Shown here: in pieces, positions 1 to 11,766 of the stretch
How the letters are laid out: each line of letters opens with the position of its first letter
How positions within the stretch are numbered: the first letter of the stretch is position 1
Assembly: GCA_039090855.1 (NCBI GenBank)
Contig: CM077034.1
Span: 17,059,303 to 17,123,302 of the forward strand
Source of the DNA: Macrothele yani
Lineage: Eukaryota > Arthropoda > Arachnida > Araneae > Macrothelidae
Length of the DNA stretch: 64,000 bases
Direction of reading: 5' to 3'
Made by a program: the position numbers and the translations under genes
Notes under the pieces: model-generated
Database searches by the model: none
Told to the model about the DNA's origin: nothing
The model's input: only the letters and a program-made list of their open reading frames with translations

Positions 1-630
1 GAGTGACAATGTCATGCTGCTTCTGGAGATGTAAGGCAAGGGGCAACATTTCGTCATTCCGAATGCGAAGGTATAGATGCTGGTTCAAATTCATCTTAAC
101 TGCAACGGGAGGGCCCATTTCGTGGTACGAAAAGCATCCCCTAAACATCACAGAACCCCCTCCAGCTTGAACAACACCTTCCACACAATCAGGATTAAAG
201 GTTTCATTGGACCTGAAATGCACTCGTCGCCACCCATCGTTGAAGTACAAACAAACACGAGACTCGTCAGACCCAATTACTCGTTTCCAATCCCCCACAG
301 TAAAGTTTTGGTGCCTCGGAGCCCATTGATAAAGTGCGACTTTGTGGTTTGCTGTTAAAACAGGCCTGTTCCGCGGAACTCTGCTCCAGATGTCCATCGC
401 ATGCAGTTCTCGTTGCAAATGTCCTTTCGGAAATTGGTTGGAGTGGACTTTCATTGACTGTTTGGAACAACTGTTGTCTGGTTTGAAACCGATTTGCAGT
501 TACTAGGCGTGAAAAAATGGCGGCGGTCTCTGTTGATGAGAATCGTTTTCCGGCCGAAGTTACGTCACTGATTTTCGGTTGACTGCGAATGACACCACTG
601 TTTGTAGACCCGCTGGACACAGGGATCGGA
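1..630 (-). pseudogene. Tc1-like transposase relic, cut by the window edge
   Basis: Read on the minus strand, about 300-1 gives the catalytic core of a Tc1-type DDE transposase: a DWKRV-x-GSDESR stretch holding the first catalytic Asp, then GGWRR-like and GGGSVM-x-RGCFSY segments typical of the family. The upstream half (about 600-400) carries a degenerate DNA-binding region with an ISERTF motif. The two halves lie in different frames, so at least one frameshift separates them near 390. The downstream catalytic Asp and Glu lie beyond position 1. Such proteins excise and reinsert their element at TA sites in the nucleus. This copy cannot make an intact protein. No inverted end is visible. Confidence 0.8.
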
Positions 631-699
631 TGGAGCTCTTGCGGGGCCCTGGGCGAAATTTCATTTTGGGTACTAAAAAATAAATCTCATATTTTAATA

Positions 700-823
700 A
701 AGTCGTTTCTGAAAATTATCGTTCGCGAGGAAGACACACGAACACTACTGTAAAGACAAAACGATTATCTCAAAGAAGTATTTGCTTTAAGCTTAAGAAA
801 AAGACCATAATACGGACTGAAAG

Positions 824-872
<49 letters not shown>

Positions 873-1066
873 GAACACTACCGTAAAGACAAAACGATTA
901 TCTCAAAGAAGTATTTGCTTTAGAAAAAGACCATAATACGGACTGAAAGTTCAGAGAGAGAGAGAGAGAGAGGAAGACACACGAACACTACCGTAAAGAC
1001 AAAACGATTATCTCAAAGAAGTATTTGCTTTAAGCTTAAGAAAAAGACCATAATACGGACTGAAAG

Positions 1067-1103
<37 letters not shown>

Positions 1104-1193
1104 CACACGAACACTACCGTAAAGACAAAACGATTATCTCAAAGAAGTATTTGCTTTAAGCTTTAAGAAAAAGACCATAATACGGACTGAAAG

Positions 1194-1242
<49 letters not shown>

Positions 1243-1328
1243 ACGAACACTACCGTAAAGACAAAACGATTATCTCAAAGAAGTATTTGCTTTAAGCTTA
1301 AGAAAAAGACCATAATACGGACTGAAAG

Positions 1329-1379
<51 letters not shown>

Positions 1380-1679
1380 ACGAACACTACCGTAAAGACA
1401 AAACGATTATCTCAAAGAAGTATTTGCTTTAAGCTTAAGAAAAGACCATAATACGGACTGAAAGTTCAGAGAGAGAGAGAGAGAGAGAGAGACAAAGATG
1501 TAAAGACAAGTTATCTCAAAGAAGGCTTTAAGCTAAGAAAAAGACCATAATACGGACTGAAAGTTCAGAGAGAGAGAGAGAGAGAGAAGACACACGAACA
1601 CTATCGTAAAGACAAAACGATTATCTCAAAGAAGTATTTGCTTTAAGCTTAAGAAAAAGACCATAATACGGACTGAAAG

Positions 1680-1726
<47 letters not shown>

Positions 1727-1813
1727 CACACGAACACTACCGTAAAGACAACGATTATCTCAAAGAAGTATTTGCTTTAAGCTTAAGAAAAAGACCATAA
1801 TTCGGACTGAAAG

Positions 1814-1857
<44 letters not shown>

Positions 1858-2058
1858 GACACACGAACACTACCGTAAAGACAACGATTATCTCAAAGAA
1901 GTATTTGCTTTAAGCTTAAGAAAAAGACCATAATACGGACTGAAAGTTCAGAGAGAGAGAGAGAGAAGACACACGAACACTACCGTAAAGACAAAACGAT
2001 TATCTCAAAGAAGTATTTGCTTTAAGCTTAAGAAAAAGACCATAATACGGACTGAAAG

Positions 2059-2122
<64 letters not shown>

Positions 2123-2215
2123 GACACACGAACACTACCGTAAAGACAAAACGATTATCTCAAAGTATTTTCTTTAAGCTTAAGAAAAAAGACCATAATA
2201 CGGACTGAAAGTTCA
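700..2215. repeat. (GA)n-linked minisatellite, left arm of a long inverted pair
   Basis: About 12 tandem units. Each has a conserved ~100-bp block (acacgaacac...cgattatctcaaag...taagcttaag...gactgaaagttc) followed by a (GA)n run of variable length. Block sequence is nearly invariant; length differences come mostly from the GA run, and one unit near 1495-1560 is shortened. The same block occurs in reverse orientation at 63100-64000. Confidence 0.95.
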
Positions 2216-3050
2216 GAGAGAGAGAGAGAGAGAGAGAAATAGAGACAGGAGGAAAGAGAGGGAGAGAGAAAATGAGAGAGAGAGAGAAATAGAGAGAGGT
2301 GGAAAGAGAGCGAGAGAGGAAGAGAGAGGGAAGAGATAGAGGAAGATGGAAAGAGAGAGGGAGAGAAAGAAAAAGAGAGGGAGAGAGACAGAGAGAGAGA
2401 AATACAGAGAGCGAGAGAGGAAGAGAGAGGGAAGAGATAGAGGAAGATGGAAAGAGAGAGGGAGAGAAAGAAAAAAGAGAGGGAGAGAGACAGAGAGAGA
2501 GAAATACAGAGAGAGAGAAACACAGAGAGGAGAAAAGAGAGCGAGAGAGGAAGAGAGAGGGAAGAGATAGAGAAAGATAGAAAGACAGAGGGAAAGAGAA
2601 AAGAGAGAGAGAGAGAGAAAGAGAAAATGTGAGGGAGAGAAAGAGAAAATGAGTGGGAGAGAAAGGAAAAAGAGAGGGAGACAGAGAGAGAAAGAGAAAT
2701 AGAGAGAGGAGGAAAGAGAACGAGAGAGGAAGAGATAGAGAAAGATAGAAACAGAGAGGGAAAGAGAAAAGAGAGAGGGAGAGAGAAAAAGAAATAGAGA
2801 GAGGAGGAAAGAGAGCGAGAGAGGAAGAGAGAGGGAAGAGATAGAGAAAGATAGAAAGAGAGAGGGAGAGAGAAAGAGAAAAAGAGAGGGAGACAGAGAG
2901 AGAGAAAGAGAAATAGAGAGAGGAGGAAAGAGAGCGAGAGAGGAAGAGAGGGAAGAAATAGAGTAAGATAGAAAGAGAGTGAGAGAGAAAGAGAGAAAAT
3001 GAGAGGGAGAGAAAGAAAAAAGTGAGAGAGAGAGAGAGAGAGAGAGAGTA
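2208..3050. repeat. ~840-bp polypurine (GA-rich) tract
   Basis: Almost uninterrupted purine on the plus strand, made of imperfect short GAGA/GGGA/GAAA motifs with longer internal repeats (for example around 2340, 2450 and 2830). Apparent Ser/Leu-rich or Arg/Glu-rich reading frames on either strand are compositional artefacts. Homopurine-homopyrimidine mirror tracts of this kind can adopt triplex structures; that is general knowledge, not shown here. Confidence 0.9.
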
Positions 3051-3388
3051 AAAAGTGTTTTAAGATCTACGATTTTCTTTCCCGGGAGAAGAGGTTCAGG
3101 TTGCATTGTGACTCTTATAACAGCTTATTCACAAAATGATAAAATGCTGCTTAGCGAATATATTCCCATTGCGAATATTTTTTTATAGGAAATATAATAA
3201 AGATCCCTCTAAAATAAATTGGAATAAACAGTTTTTTCCCCTGATACATGTTTAGTGATTAATTTTTAATGCACAGTGGAGCAACTGACAAATTAATGAT
3301 ATTCTAAACTTTTATACGCGTTCATATATGAAAGTTGCATTTTTTTTTTTTTTTTTTTCAATTTCTTGCAATGTTGGAAAAGTGGCCT
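3051..3388. repeat. Non-satellite flank of the left inverted arm
   Basis: About 340 bp that matches the reverse complement of 62531-62850 at roughly 85-90% by eye, with small indels and an internal poly-T (3341-3358). The match ends sharply at the motif gttggaaaagtgg (left edge 3388, right edge 62531). It is AT-rich with no coding signal. With the adjacent polypurine tract and minisatellite it forms one repeat family present twice here in opposite orientation. Confidence 0.9.
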
Positions 3389-4442
3389 CCATATGTAGTC
3401 CGAAAGTAACTTGTATATTGTTCTTTTTATTTCCTTAAATTTAAGTATCAGGTTTTCACGCAAATTGTTGGATATATAAAAGTAGGGTATCACAAAATGA
3501 TGAAATTTAATTTCCTATTTCATGAGTGCAGAAAAGATTAAGGTGGTTACAAAAATCATTTCGAATCTGCAACTCTCAGTGTCCGTACGACGAACAGGGG
3601 GGGGGGATAACGTATTCAAAAATGGGGAGATTGGAAACAAACAAAAGAACTTCAAAAATATATTTTTAAGGGCCTTGCGAACGAAAAGTTACGAAAAAAA
3701 AAAAAGTAGTTAATTTTTTTTTCCGAAAATTATTTTGTTTTCTACACTGCGGGGCCCCCTAAAGGCGCGGGGCCAGGGCCCCAATGGTCCAACTGGCCCT
3801 GTGCGCTTCGACCCACCAACGAATTGGGAGACTTCATTCACTTTGCGTCCCCGTGAGCACGGCCAATCACGATGACTCGTTTTTGCTTTACGACACCCGT
3901 ATTGCAGACTCAGTTCAACACACACACACGTTGCTCTTCACCATTGCACGAGACAGAAATGATCCTGTTGATAACGTCAATGCTATTTATCTCGCAACAA
4001 TTCTGTCACTACGCCATCTGTGCAACCCGTAACCTTCTACTCTCATTTCTGTTACGGGTGACTAACCTTTTGTCCGTTGTGCTTATCTAATATTGATTTG
4101 TATATATTCACTTCGTAATCAAGATGAAAAAGCGATTAAGTCATCCTACGTGGTAAGCTACCAAATAGGAAAAGCAGGAAAAGCCCAATACTATTGGGGA
4201 AATCTGATTTTACCGTGTGCAAAGGAAATTGGGAAGTGTCTGTTTTGTCACAATTCGGTAAAGAAATTGGACGTGATACTTAGCTTGTGTGTGTTAAAAT
4301 CATTTAATTTTTACAAAATATATACAATATCGACAAAAGACACCGCACATCCCTTCAAAAGCAAATGAACGGATCCGCTGCGTTGTTAAGATGCACGGCA
4401 CAGCTGCAAACCGTATGTAAAAACAAGCCTGCAGCTGATCGC
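3389..4442. other. Intergenic, no gene recognised
   Basis: Contains a G-run (3596-3607), poly-A and poly-T near 3700-3720, and a GC-rich patch with repeated GGGGCC/GGCCC motifs at 3745-3800 resembling a hAT-type transposon terminus. I could not pair that patch convincingly with the GGGGCCCTGGG motif at 633-653. Short reading frames here show no family resemblance. Confidence 0.5.
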
Positions 4443-4462
4443 GATCATATGGCACTCTGAGA

Positions 4463-5480
4463 TTGAGTGAAATTGTCGCGGAATTGACTTTGAGAAAGGA
4501 AAGATTGTTGGGTGTTTATATTAGTGGGTTGTCCATAAGAGAAACCGAGAGGCGTTTAAACATACCCAACTCAACTGTTTTGGATGTACTGAATAAATGG
4601 AAGATATACATGACGTGCCTGAAGCAGCAAAACGTACCGGCAGATGAGCAAAGAAAATCAGTGACAGAGGACGTCGAAGCCTCAGGAGAGTCGTTACAGC
4701 TAATCGACGGAGTTCTGCACAAGACCTCAGTGTACAGGTCAATAAAAATCCTGGAACCTCGGTATGTACACGTACCATTCGCAGAGAACTTCATTCCATG
4801 GGTTACCGTGGTCGTGCGGCTGCTCATAAACCTTTCATCTGTACTCGGAATCCTACTCGTCGTTTAGCATGGTGTAAAGAACATTTATCGTGGACCATAG
4901 ATCAATGGAAACGGGTCCTATGGACTGATGAATCCAGATACACGATCCATCAGTCTGATGGCCGTGTGTGGGTATGGCGGAAGCCGGGGGAACGCTATTT
5001 ACCACAGTGTACTGTTTCTACGGTCAAGTTCGGAGCTGGTAGTGTTCGCGTGTGGGGGTGTTTTTCGTGGTATAGTCCCGGCCCATTGGTTATCGTGGAC
5101 AAACCTGTTAACCAGCACATCTACCTCGATATTCTGGACAATTATGCTCTACCAACTCTGTGACAATACTATGGAACAGAGCCTTGCTGGTACCAATGCA
5201 TCGAGCCATAAAGCAAGAACTGTTACGGCTTGGTTTGACGATAATTCCGTTTCGTGTGTGGTCTGGCCAGCACAGAGCCCTGATATTAATCCTATAGAGC
5301 ACCTATGGGATGCTTAGTAGTAGGCCTTGGTTTGGAACCAAGGCCTACTACTAAGCAACAGTTAGCGGGGCAGCATTACGTACTGAATGGAAGCGCAAAC
5401 CTATCGCTGTGTTCCAAAACCTTTTGCATTGTAGATATGATGAAGAGACTATCGTGCTGATTGATATATAAATAAAGAAG
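4463..5480 (+). pseudogene. Tc1-like transposase, frameshifted and interrupted by a hairpin
   Basis: Frame-by-frame reading recovers a Tc1-type transposase: an N-terminal helix-turn-helix (GLSIRETERRLN...STVLDVLNKW, 4520-4605), then a DDE core in another frame (DQWKRVLWTDESRYTIHQ, about 4900-4960; VWGCFSW near 5055), then a third frame with WPAQSPDINPIEHLWDA (5262-5317), which carries the final catalytic Glu. The C-terminal tail (ALRTEWKRKPIAVFQNLL) resumes near 5370. The frame changes near 4800 and 5160, and a 45-bp perfect hairpin inserts a stop just after HLWDA. I see no intact in-frame ATG for the N-terminus. It is a dead copy, distinct in sequence from the other Tc1-like copies here. Confidence 0.8.
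5312..5356. repeat. Perfect 21-bp hairpin inside the transposase relic
   Basis: Arms 5312-5332 and 5336-5356 are exact reverse complements separated by a 3-nt loop (tgg). The hairpin lies immediately after the HLWDA motif and supplies the in-frame TAG. Only one arm would be ancestral, so a short templated inverted duplication is the simplest origin. Confidence 0.9.
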
Positions 5481-5639
5481 ATAGCTGTCTAAGCACGAAC
5501 ACTTTAGCTCAAACCAATTACAACACTCAAATGAAGCTAAGACGTATCACCGGTATCAAAAGTATACACAGTTAAAACCATGACGACACAAATAACTCAT
5601 TCCATTGAGGTTTAAAAAGGTTTAATGTTAAAAACTTGC

Positions 5640-5695
5640 GAGATCTTTCGAACCTACGACTTATAGGTTCATCATCAGGCACCAAAACTCGCTAA
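5640..5695 (-). ncRNA. Hammerhead-ribozyme-like motif (candidate)
   Basis: On the minus strand CTGATGA (5672-5678) is followed by a 7-bp stem (GAACCTA pairing with TAGGTTC around a 7-nt loop), then GAAA (5646-5649). This is the order of the conserved hammerhead core. There is one unpaired base between the core and stem II. A GCGAG/CTCGC pairing flanks the motif, but stems I and III are otherwise short. Hammerheads are known in Penelope-like and other retroelements. It could equally be chance or a decayed relic. Confidence 0.3.
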
Positions 5696-6475
5696 TGTCT
5701 TTGCATTGTCTTGATGCAGGATGAGGTCCCCAGTGGGATGTTGAAGACTCACAAACGGGAGCAAATGGTCGTCCAAGGTATCCCGGTAACGTTGACCTTT
5801 GAGGGACGATGTCACACGTACCAGGGGTCCTATTTCAGTCCACGTAAACAGTCCCCAGACGAGAATGCCACCCCCCACTAGCTTGAAGAGTACTCTGCTA
5901 GCAAGAAGGATCCATCGCTTCGTGTGGTTTATGCCGAACTCGTATCCTGCCATCCGCATGTACCAACGTGAATCTCGACTCATCAGTCCAGGCAAACATT
6001 TTTCCACATGTCTAGGGTCCAGTGGCGATGTTCCCGCGCCCATGCTAATATTTACACCCTGTAATGTGCGGTCAGCAGCGGTACCCTCGTGGAACGATGG
6101 CTTCTATACCCCATAGCGAGGAGATGGTTCTGGATGGTGTGTGTGGCTGCTTACACGTTTATGTGCACGAGCGTTAAATCTCCGAGTGATTTCTTGCACT
6201 GCGGCCCGTCTATCCGCTGTTACAATGCGAGCTAGCCGACGATGACCCCGCTCATCCACACGCTGTTGTCCACGGCAGTTGGCTCTTGCAGGGATGGTTT
6301 TTACCGGATTCGATGTACTCACGGTGCACTCGTGAAAATCCCAGTGCCTGCACGACTTCCGAGCTGGAGTGACCCATTCGTCGGGCCCCGAGAATTTGCC
6401 CGCGATCAAATGCGCTTAGATCCTTCGTCTTACCCATACTTGGTCCGACTCTTACTGATTCCCGTCGCATCACTC
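5693..6475 (-). pseudogene. Tc1-like transposase, 3'-truncated and frameshifted
   Basis: Minus-strand reading starts with GKTKDLSAFDRGQILGARRM (about 6433-6374), the usual N-terminus of a Tc1 subfamily, followed by an SSEVVQALGFSR helix-turn-helix. A second frame covers ITRRFNARAH (about 6190-6160). A third holds GGGILVWGLFTWTEIGPL and LILHQDNAK (5695-6040), including the second catalytic Asp. The protein stops around 5690, before the family's NPIEHLWD region, so the third catalytic residue is missing. At least two frameshifts separate the parts. No terminal inverted repeat pair was found. It differs from the copy at 4463-5480, so the two are independent insertions. Confidence 0.8.
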
Positions 6476-6479
6476 CTTA

Positions 6480-7864
6480 TATTGTCGGATCGCTGCATAC
6501 GTCATCTCGTTCCCGTTTACAGGGCCGCCCACAGCGCCATATTTGCATTACGCCAGCTGTCTCTAATTCAATTGCTCTTCCGTCTATCAGCCAGACCATC
6601 CTGGAAGTTCGCGCGCGAATATGCGCCACGAGAGGAATTCGAACCCACGTATAGTGTTGTCCACTATACACTGTCATAGGCCTTTATCTCGTGTGTGGCC
6701 TGCAAGGTAGGCGCGTCACATCGTGTTTTATTCAACAATGGGTCAGCTCTTTTGTAATAATTCGTCGTCTTTTAAATCGTAGCTGTGCGACCAAGAAGGT
6801 GGTCATTTTAGAACTTGGTGCTTTGATGTAATGTAGAGACTTGAGCATCCTCTGAACGCATGTACCGGCCTATTTAAGTAAAATCCCAGCATCTATACTC
6901 GGGGCAAAGCTATCCTGGCAATGTGGCCGAAGCTACGGTGACCTTTTCACTCCCAGTATTACTCCGCACTAATGGTGTGTAATTAACCTTCACTCGGAAA
7001 ACTTCTCCCACAAGCCCTCAGGGCTGGCTGTCTGTTACCGTGATCCCTTACCAAACCCCTCTATTTTAACCCCCTCCCCACCGCCGCGCGCTTTGCAGAC
7101 CGGTAGACAAGCAGTTTATTTCTCCCTCTCTTATCTTTTTTTTTTTTTTTTTTTTTTTGAGATGTTACAGAACGTGTAACGTTTCTTTCTTTCTTACTTT
7201 TAAAATGAAAGTATCTTTGCTAAACACGGGAAGCAGTCTTAAGTGGCCTAATTTTGTTTTCACATATTTTTTCATTTTTTTTATATATTTCATATATTTA
7301 TACTTATTGCTTGAAGATTACCAACTGCGGGATTTAATTAAAAGTTATTTTACCATGTCATCAGTTATGCGTAAAATTTCGTTCTTTCAAAAATTTTGCC
7401 TTGATTAGATTTTTTTTTTTTTATAACAGACATCCGTTAAATGTGTATGCATTTTTAACTACCCCGTGTTGCCATAAGTAACTGGACAAGAGCCCGTCTC
7501 TGTGGTAAATGATATTTTAGGGTTCACTGTAAACTGACACACATCTTTCAGCAACTTGGAAAATTGCCACACATTGGAAAATTGCCACATGTTTTTCATT
7601 GATGGGCTGGGCACAAATTGCTGTTCCTCCGAGGAACACTTTGAATGTGTGGCAGTTTTCCAAGTTTCCGAATTATGTGTGGCTGGGGAAGGAACTCTTT
7701 CATTTGTCTGAATTTTCAAGCCGGTTCATGCGCGTTTAAGGCAACTGCGCACAAAAGTTCAAAAGGAAAAGATGGCCGTTTCTTGACCTATATTGAGAAC
7801 TGAATTGGGAACTCCAAACTAATTTCGAGAAAACGTTCTATGTAAGCCAAGCGAGAATTGTATT
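6480..7864. other. Intergenic, no gene recognised
   Basis: Includes poly-T (7136-7158), AT-rich low-complexity sequence (7260-7310), and an imperfect inverted repeat at about 7555-7670. There a doubled TTGGAAAATTGCCACA motif faces TGTGGCAGTTTTCCAA. Nothing convincingly coding. Confidence 0.5.
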
Positions 7865-8119
7865 TTAATTTGAAGAAATAAATTGCCGATGGATCTGAGG
7901 TACTTCAATACTAAATTCAACCTTCATTCTCGCAATGGTGCGACTTGAAACGCCAGTGAGTTCTGCCGTAAGAACTGTTATTTCATTTTCCAATTTATTC
8001 GGCGAGTGTTTTTCCATCAATTTAGTGAAAACATTCATAACGATCACCTTAGCAGAGCTTCGTAGTGGTTTCACAGCTTTATGCGGCTGAAATACACTCG
8101 AGTGACCGGCAGATGCCAT
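7865..8119 (-). pseudogene. Helix-turn-helix fragment of a possible DDE transposase
   Basis: An 84-codon minus-strand frame contains IVMNVFTKLMEK near residue 28 and AELTGVSSRTIARMKVEF near residues 52-69. The arrangement of an NVY/F-type helix followed by an ATGVS-RT-like recognition helix resembles the N-terminal DNA-binding segment of some arthropod DDE-transposase-derived proteins. No catalytic domain follows; the frame ends at a stop with generic sequence downstream. The match is by eye to a short motif, so a chance frame cannot be excluded. Confidence 0.35.
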
Positions 8120-9344
8120 TCGAAAAAACCGAAAAAGACAGAAGAGTGTTTTAAAACAACAATCAAGAAGGAGAAACGCGAAATGCCCTCGGAAACACTT
8201 TTTTCGCCCTCATCCTTCCACTAATGAGCCCCCCCCCACAGCAATAAATATCCCCTGGGTTGACAGCTTAACTCTGACCCAAACAAGAATGCTGTGACAG
8301 AGAACCATCAGTGACGTCACCAAAGCACGAATATCTCTATTTTTTAGAAATGCCGCTGAAACTGAGATCTGAATATTTTAAATGCACACACACACACACA
8401 ACGTATTGAACATCTGTGTCATTTCTAAGTGCCAGTTGAAGCTGGAGTACGAGCTTTTAGACCGGAACTATTTTATGCAGTGGAAGTATACACTCTGTAG
8501 CCTTCCTTCCAATGACACGTTAAGTTTGCCACGAGTATAGGGACGTATTTATTTCCCGTAATCAAAGGATGATAATGATCCCTACCGTTTCTTCCTCCAT
8601 TCTGAGCTCTGGGAATTTTAATCTCTTTCAGGGAAAGCGATGCCTCCTAGCTTCTTCTACCGGGACATCCCCATGATGGGTGGGTAAAATGTTATCGTTT
8701 AACCGTCTTTCATCGGCATACGTAAGTTGAGGCGATTAAAGAAGCAACAAGCGAACGTTTGCCTCCCCCCCCTACCCCCTTCCCGTAGCTAGTGGCTCAG
8801 AATAACCTCTGTTCTTCCGAATAACTCCCAATTAATAATCCCCCTTCGCGACCTGCTGCTGGGCTGCTTCAAATATCTCCGATTTCACGTGGATGCGCGT
8901 AGAAGCAGATACCCCATGCTGGATCCTTCCCTCCGCAGGAGCAAAGTAGCTTCATTTGTGCCCGAACGAGAAAGAACTTCTTGTTGTGATTAGTTGAAGA
9001 GAAATTCGACCGCTCAAAGCCCTTTTCCGCAGCATGTTAAAGTGTGGTAGCAACATGATCAACCGACACGAGGTTAAATCACTTCATAACTGAGTTTCTC
9101 TCTCCCCCGCACCGCGCCCCCTCTTTCCTCGTGTGACCGGAGATCACTGATTTTCCGTTCGGAATACATGTTCCTCTAATACAAAGGGGGAGGGGGTTGC
9201 CGGCTTAAGGGAAAGCGACTTCTTAATTTGCATTTCGCCGTGGAGCAGTTTGAATTTTGAACGACAATAAAAAATTAAAAAAAAAAGAAACTATCGCCGT
9301 CGAAGTCTTCCTCTCATGAATTCGCCTTTTGGGGTTTTAAAAAA
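8120..9344. other. Intergenic, no gene recognised
   Basis: Mixed-composition sequence with a short (CA)n run at 8385-8400, C-runs near 8230 and 8765, a TGACGTCA site at 8312-8319, and poly-A near 9270-9355 leading into the next array. No coding or RNA-gene signal seen. Confidence 0.5.
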
Positions 9345-11320
9345 AAAAAAAAAATGGTAAATTTAAACAGAAATTAAGCGCACGATTTGGTTTTAATTTA
9401 GAGACGTTGGGTGCTATCGCCCAGCAGAAAAAAAAAAAATATGCGCTAGAAAAAAGAAAACTGTTCAGTTGCGTATCTTGGGTTCAAAACCTGTGCTATC
9501 TCACCAGGGTTCACAATTTTTTGCGGGTCCAACGGGTCGGGTCCAGGCCTTTTGTTTGTTTTTTTAAATAAAAAAAATGGTAAATTTAAACAGAAATTAA
9601 GCGCACGATTTGGTTTTAATTTAGAGACGTTGGTTGCTATCGCTCAGGAGAAAAAAAATATGCGCTAGAAAAAAGAAAACTCTTCAATTGCGTATCTTGG
9701 GTTCAAAACCTGTGATATCTCACCAGGGTCGACAATTTGTTGCGGGTTCATCGGGTCGGGTTCAGGCCTTTTGTTTGTTTTTTTAAATAAAAAAAATGGT
9801 AAATTTAAACAGAAATTAAGCGCACGATTTGGTTTTAATTTAGAGACGTTGGTTGCTATCGCCCAGGAGAAAAAAAAAAAAAAAATATGCGCTAGAAAAA
9901 AAGAAAATTGTTCAGTCGCGTATCTTGGGTCCAAAACCTGTGCTATCTCACCAGGGTCGACAATTTGTTGCGCGGGTACAACGGGTCGGGTCCAGGCCTT
10001 TTTTTTTTTTTTTTTTTTTTTAAATAAAGAAAATGGTAAATTTAAACAGAAATTAAGCGCACGATTTGGTTTTAATTTAGAGACATTGGTTGCTATCGCC
10101 CAGCAGAAAAAAAAAAAAAATATATGCGCTAGAAAAAAGAAAACTGTTCAGTTGCGTATCTTGGGTCCAAAACCTGTGCTATCTCACCAGGGTCGACAAT
10201 TTCTTGCGGGTCCAACGGGTCGGGTCCAGGCCTTTTGTTTTGTTTTTTAAATAAAAAAAATGGTAAATTTAAACAGAAATTAAGCGCACGATTTGGTTTT
10301 AATTTAGAGACGTTGGGTGCTATCGCCAAGCAGAAAAAAAAATATGCGCTAGAAAAAAGAAAACTGTTCAGTTGCGTATCTTGGGTTCAAAACCTCTGCT
10401 ATCTCACCAGGGTTCACAATTTGTTGTGGGTCCAACGGGTCGGGTCCAGGCCTGTTGGTTTTTGTTTTTTTAAATAAAACAAATGGCAAATTTAAACAGA
10501 AATGAAGCGCCCGATTTGGTTTTAATTTAGAGACGTTGGTTGCTATCGCCCAGGAGAAAAAAATATGCGTTAAAAAAAAAGAAAATTGTTCAGTCGCGTA
10601 TCTTGGGTCCAAAACCTATCTCACCAGGGTTCACAATTTTTTGCGGGTCCAACGGGTCGGGTCCAGGCCTTTTGTTTGTTTTTTTAAATAAAAAAAAATG
10701 GTAAATTTAAACAGAAATTAAGGGCACGATTTGGTTTTAATTTAGAGACGTTGGGTGCTATCGCCCAGCAGAAAAAAAAATATGCGCTAGAAAAAAGAAA
10801 ACTGTTCAGTTGCGTATCTTGGGTTCAAAACCTGTGCTATCTCACCAGGGTTCACAATTTTTTGCGGGTCCAACGGGTCGGGTCCAGGCCTTTTGTTTGT
10901 TTTTTAAATAAAAAAAATGGTAAATTTAAACAGAAATTAAGCGCACGATTTGGTTTTAATTTAAAGACGTTGGTTGCTATCGCTCAGGAGAAAAAAATAT
11001 GCGCTAGAAAAAAGAAAACTGTTCAATTGCGTATCTTGGGTTCAAAACCTGTGATATCTCACCAGGGTCGACAATTTGTTGCGGGTCCAACGGGTCGGGT
11101 TCAGGCCTTTTGTTTGTTTTTTTTAAATAAAAAAAATGGTAAATTTAAACAGAAATTAAGCGCACGATTTGGTTTTAATTTAGAGACGTTGGTTGCTATC
11201 GCCGAGCAGAAAAAAAAATATGCGCTAGAAAAAGAAAATTGTTCAGTCGCATATCTTGGGTCCAAAACCTGTGCTATCTCACCAGGGTCGACAATTTCTT
11301 GAGGGATCCAACGGGTCGGG
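9345..11320. repeat. ~220-bp tandem array, nine copies
   Basis: The motif ttaaacagaaattaagcgc (with small variants) recurs near 9364, 9590, 9804, 10044, 10268, 10493, 10708, 10928 and 11148. This gives a 214-240-bp period; length varies mainly in poly-A and poly-T tracts. Each unit holds a poly-A run before atatgcgctag, a gggttcaaaacc motif, caccagggt, gggtccaacgggtcgggtcc, and a poly-T/poly-A junction (gtttgtttttttaaataaaa). Coding-like frames through it are periodic and unsupported. Confidence 0.95.
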
Positions 11321-11329
11321 TCGAGGTGT

Positions 11330-11760
11330 TCCTGAACCGGTTTTATACCCGTTCTATTTTTGAAGAGAGAAACACATGTAAAGAAAAATGCTCGTTGTGG
11401 AATTCTGTAGTCGATACTGGTGCCCACGGAGTGAATAATGATTTGCCATGCAAAACATATTGTCATCTCTTTCTTAAAGCAATGAAGAATTCCACCGACC
11501 GACGTAAGAGACACCGACACCATATCGTAAAAAGACACTTCTTTTGCGTTCTTTTACAGTGCGATTGTCCTGGGCAAGGTACAGGCAAACGCCACTCGCC
11601 TGCTTCTCAGCTGATTCACTCTCTCCGCGCGAAGTTCACTGTATGACTAAGAGTTATACTTTTCACATCGCATCTTTTACATTGAGCATTCAGAGGTTTT
11701 CGATTGATGAACTAACATCCCGTTCCCATGACATGTCATGTCGAAATTAACTCCTTAATA
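11330..11760. other. Intergenic, no gene recognised
   Basis: Single-copy-looking sequence between the 220-bp array and a transposase fragment. Short frames show no family match. Confidence 0.45.
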
Positions 11761-11766
11761 TGGATG

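Noticed and set aside
2155..3106. Ser/Leu-rich 297-codon minus-strand frame
   Set aside because: Translation of the polypurine/polypyrimidine tract; no codon structure beyond the repeat.
640..3800. One hAT-like element bounded by GGGGCCC motifs at ~640 and ~3785
   Set aside because: The motifs align over only about 10 bp and no target duplication was found.
6600..6690. tRNA-like arrangement (ggttcgaattcc on the minus strand)
   Set aside because: The T-arm stem does not pair and no acceptor stem forms; at most a decayed SINE head.
9665..11302. Frames of 66-183 codons in both directions
   Set aside because: Periodic with the ~220-bp array and shifted by poly-A length changes.
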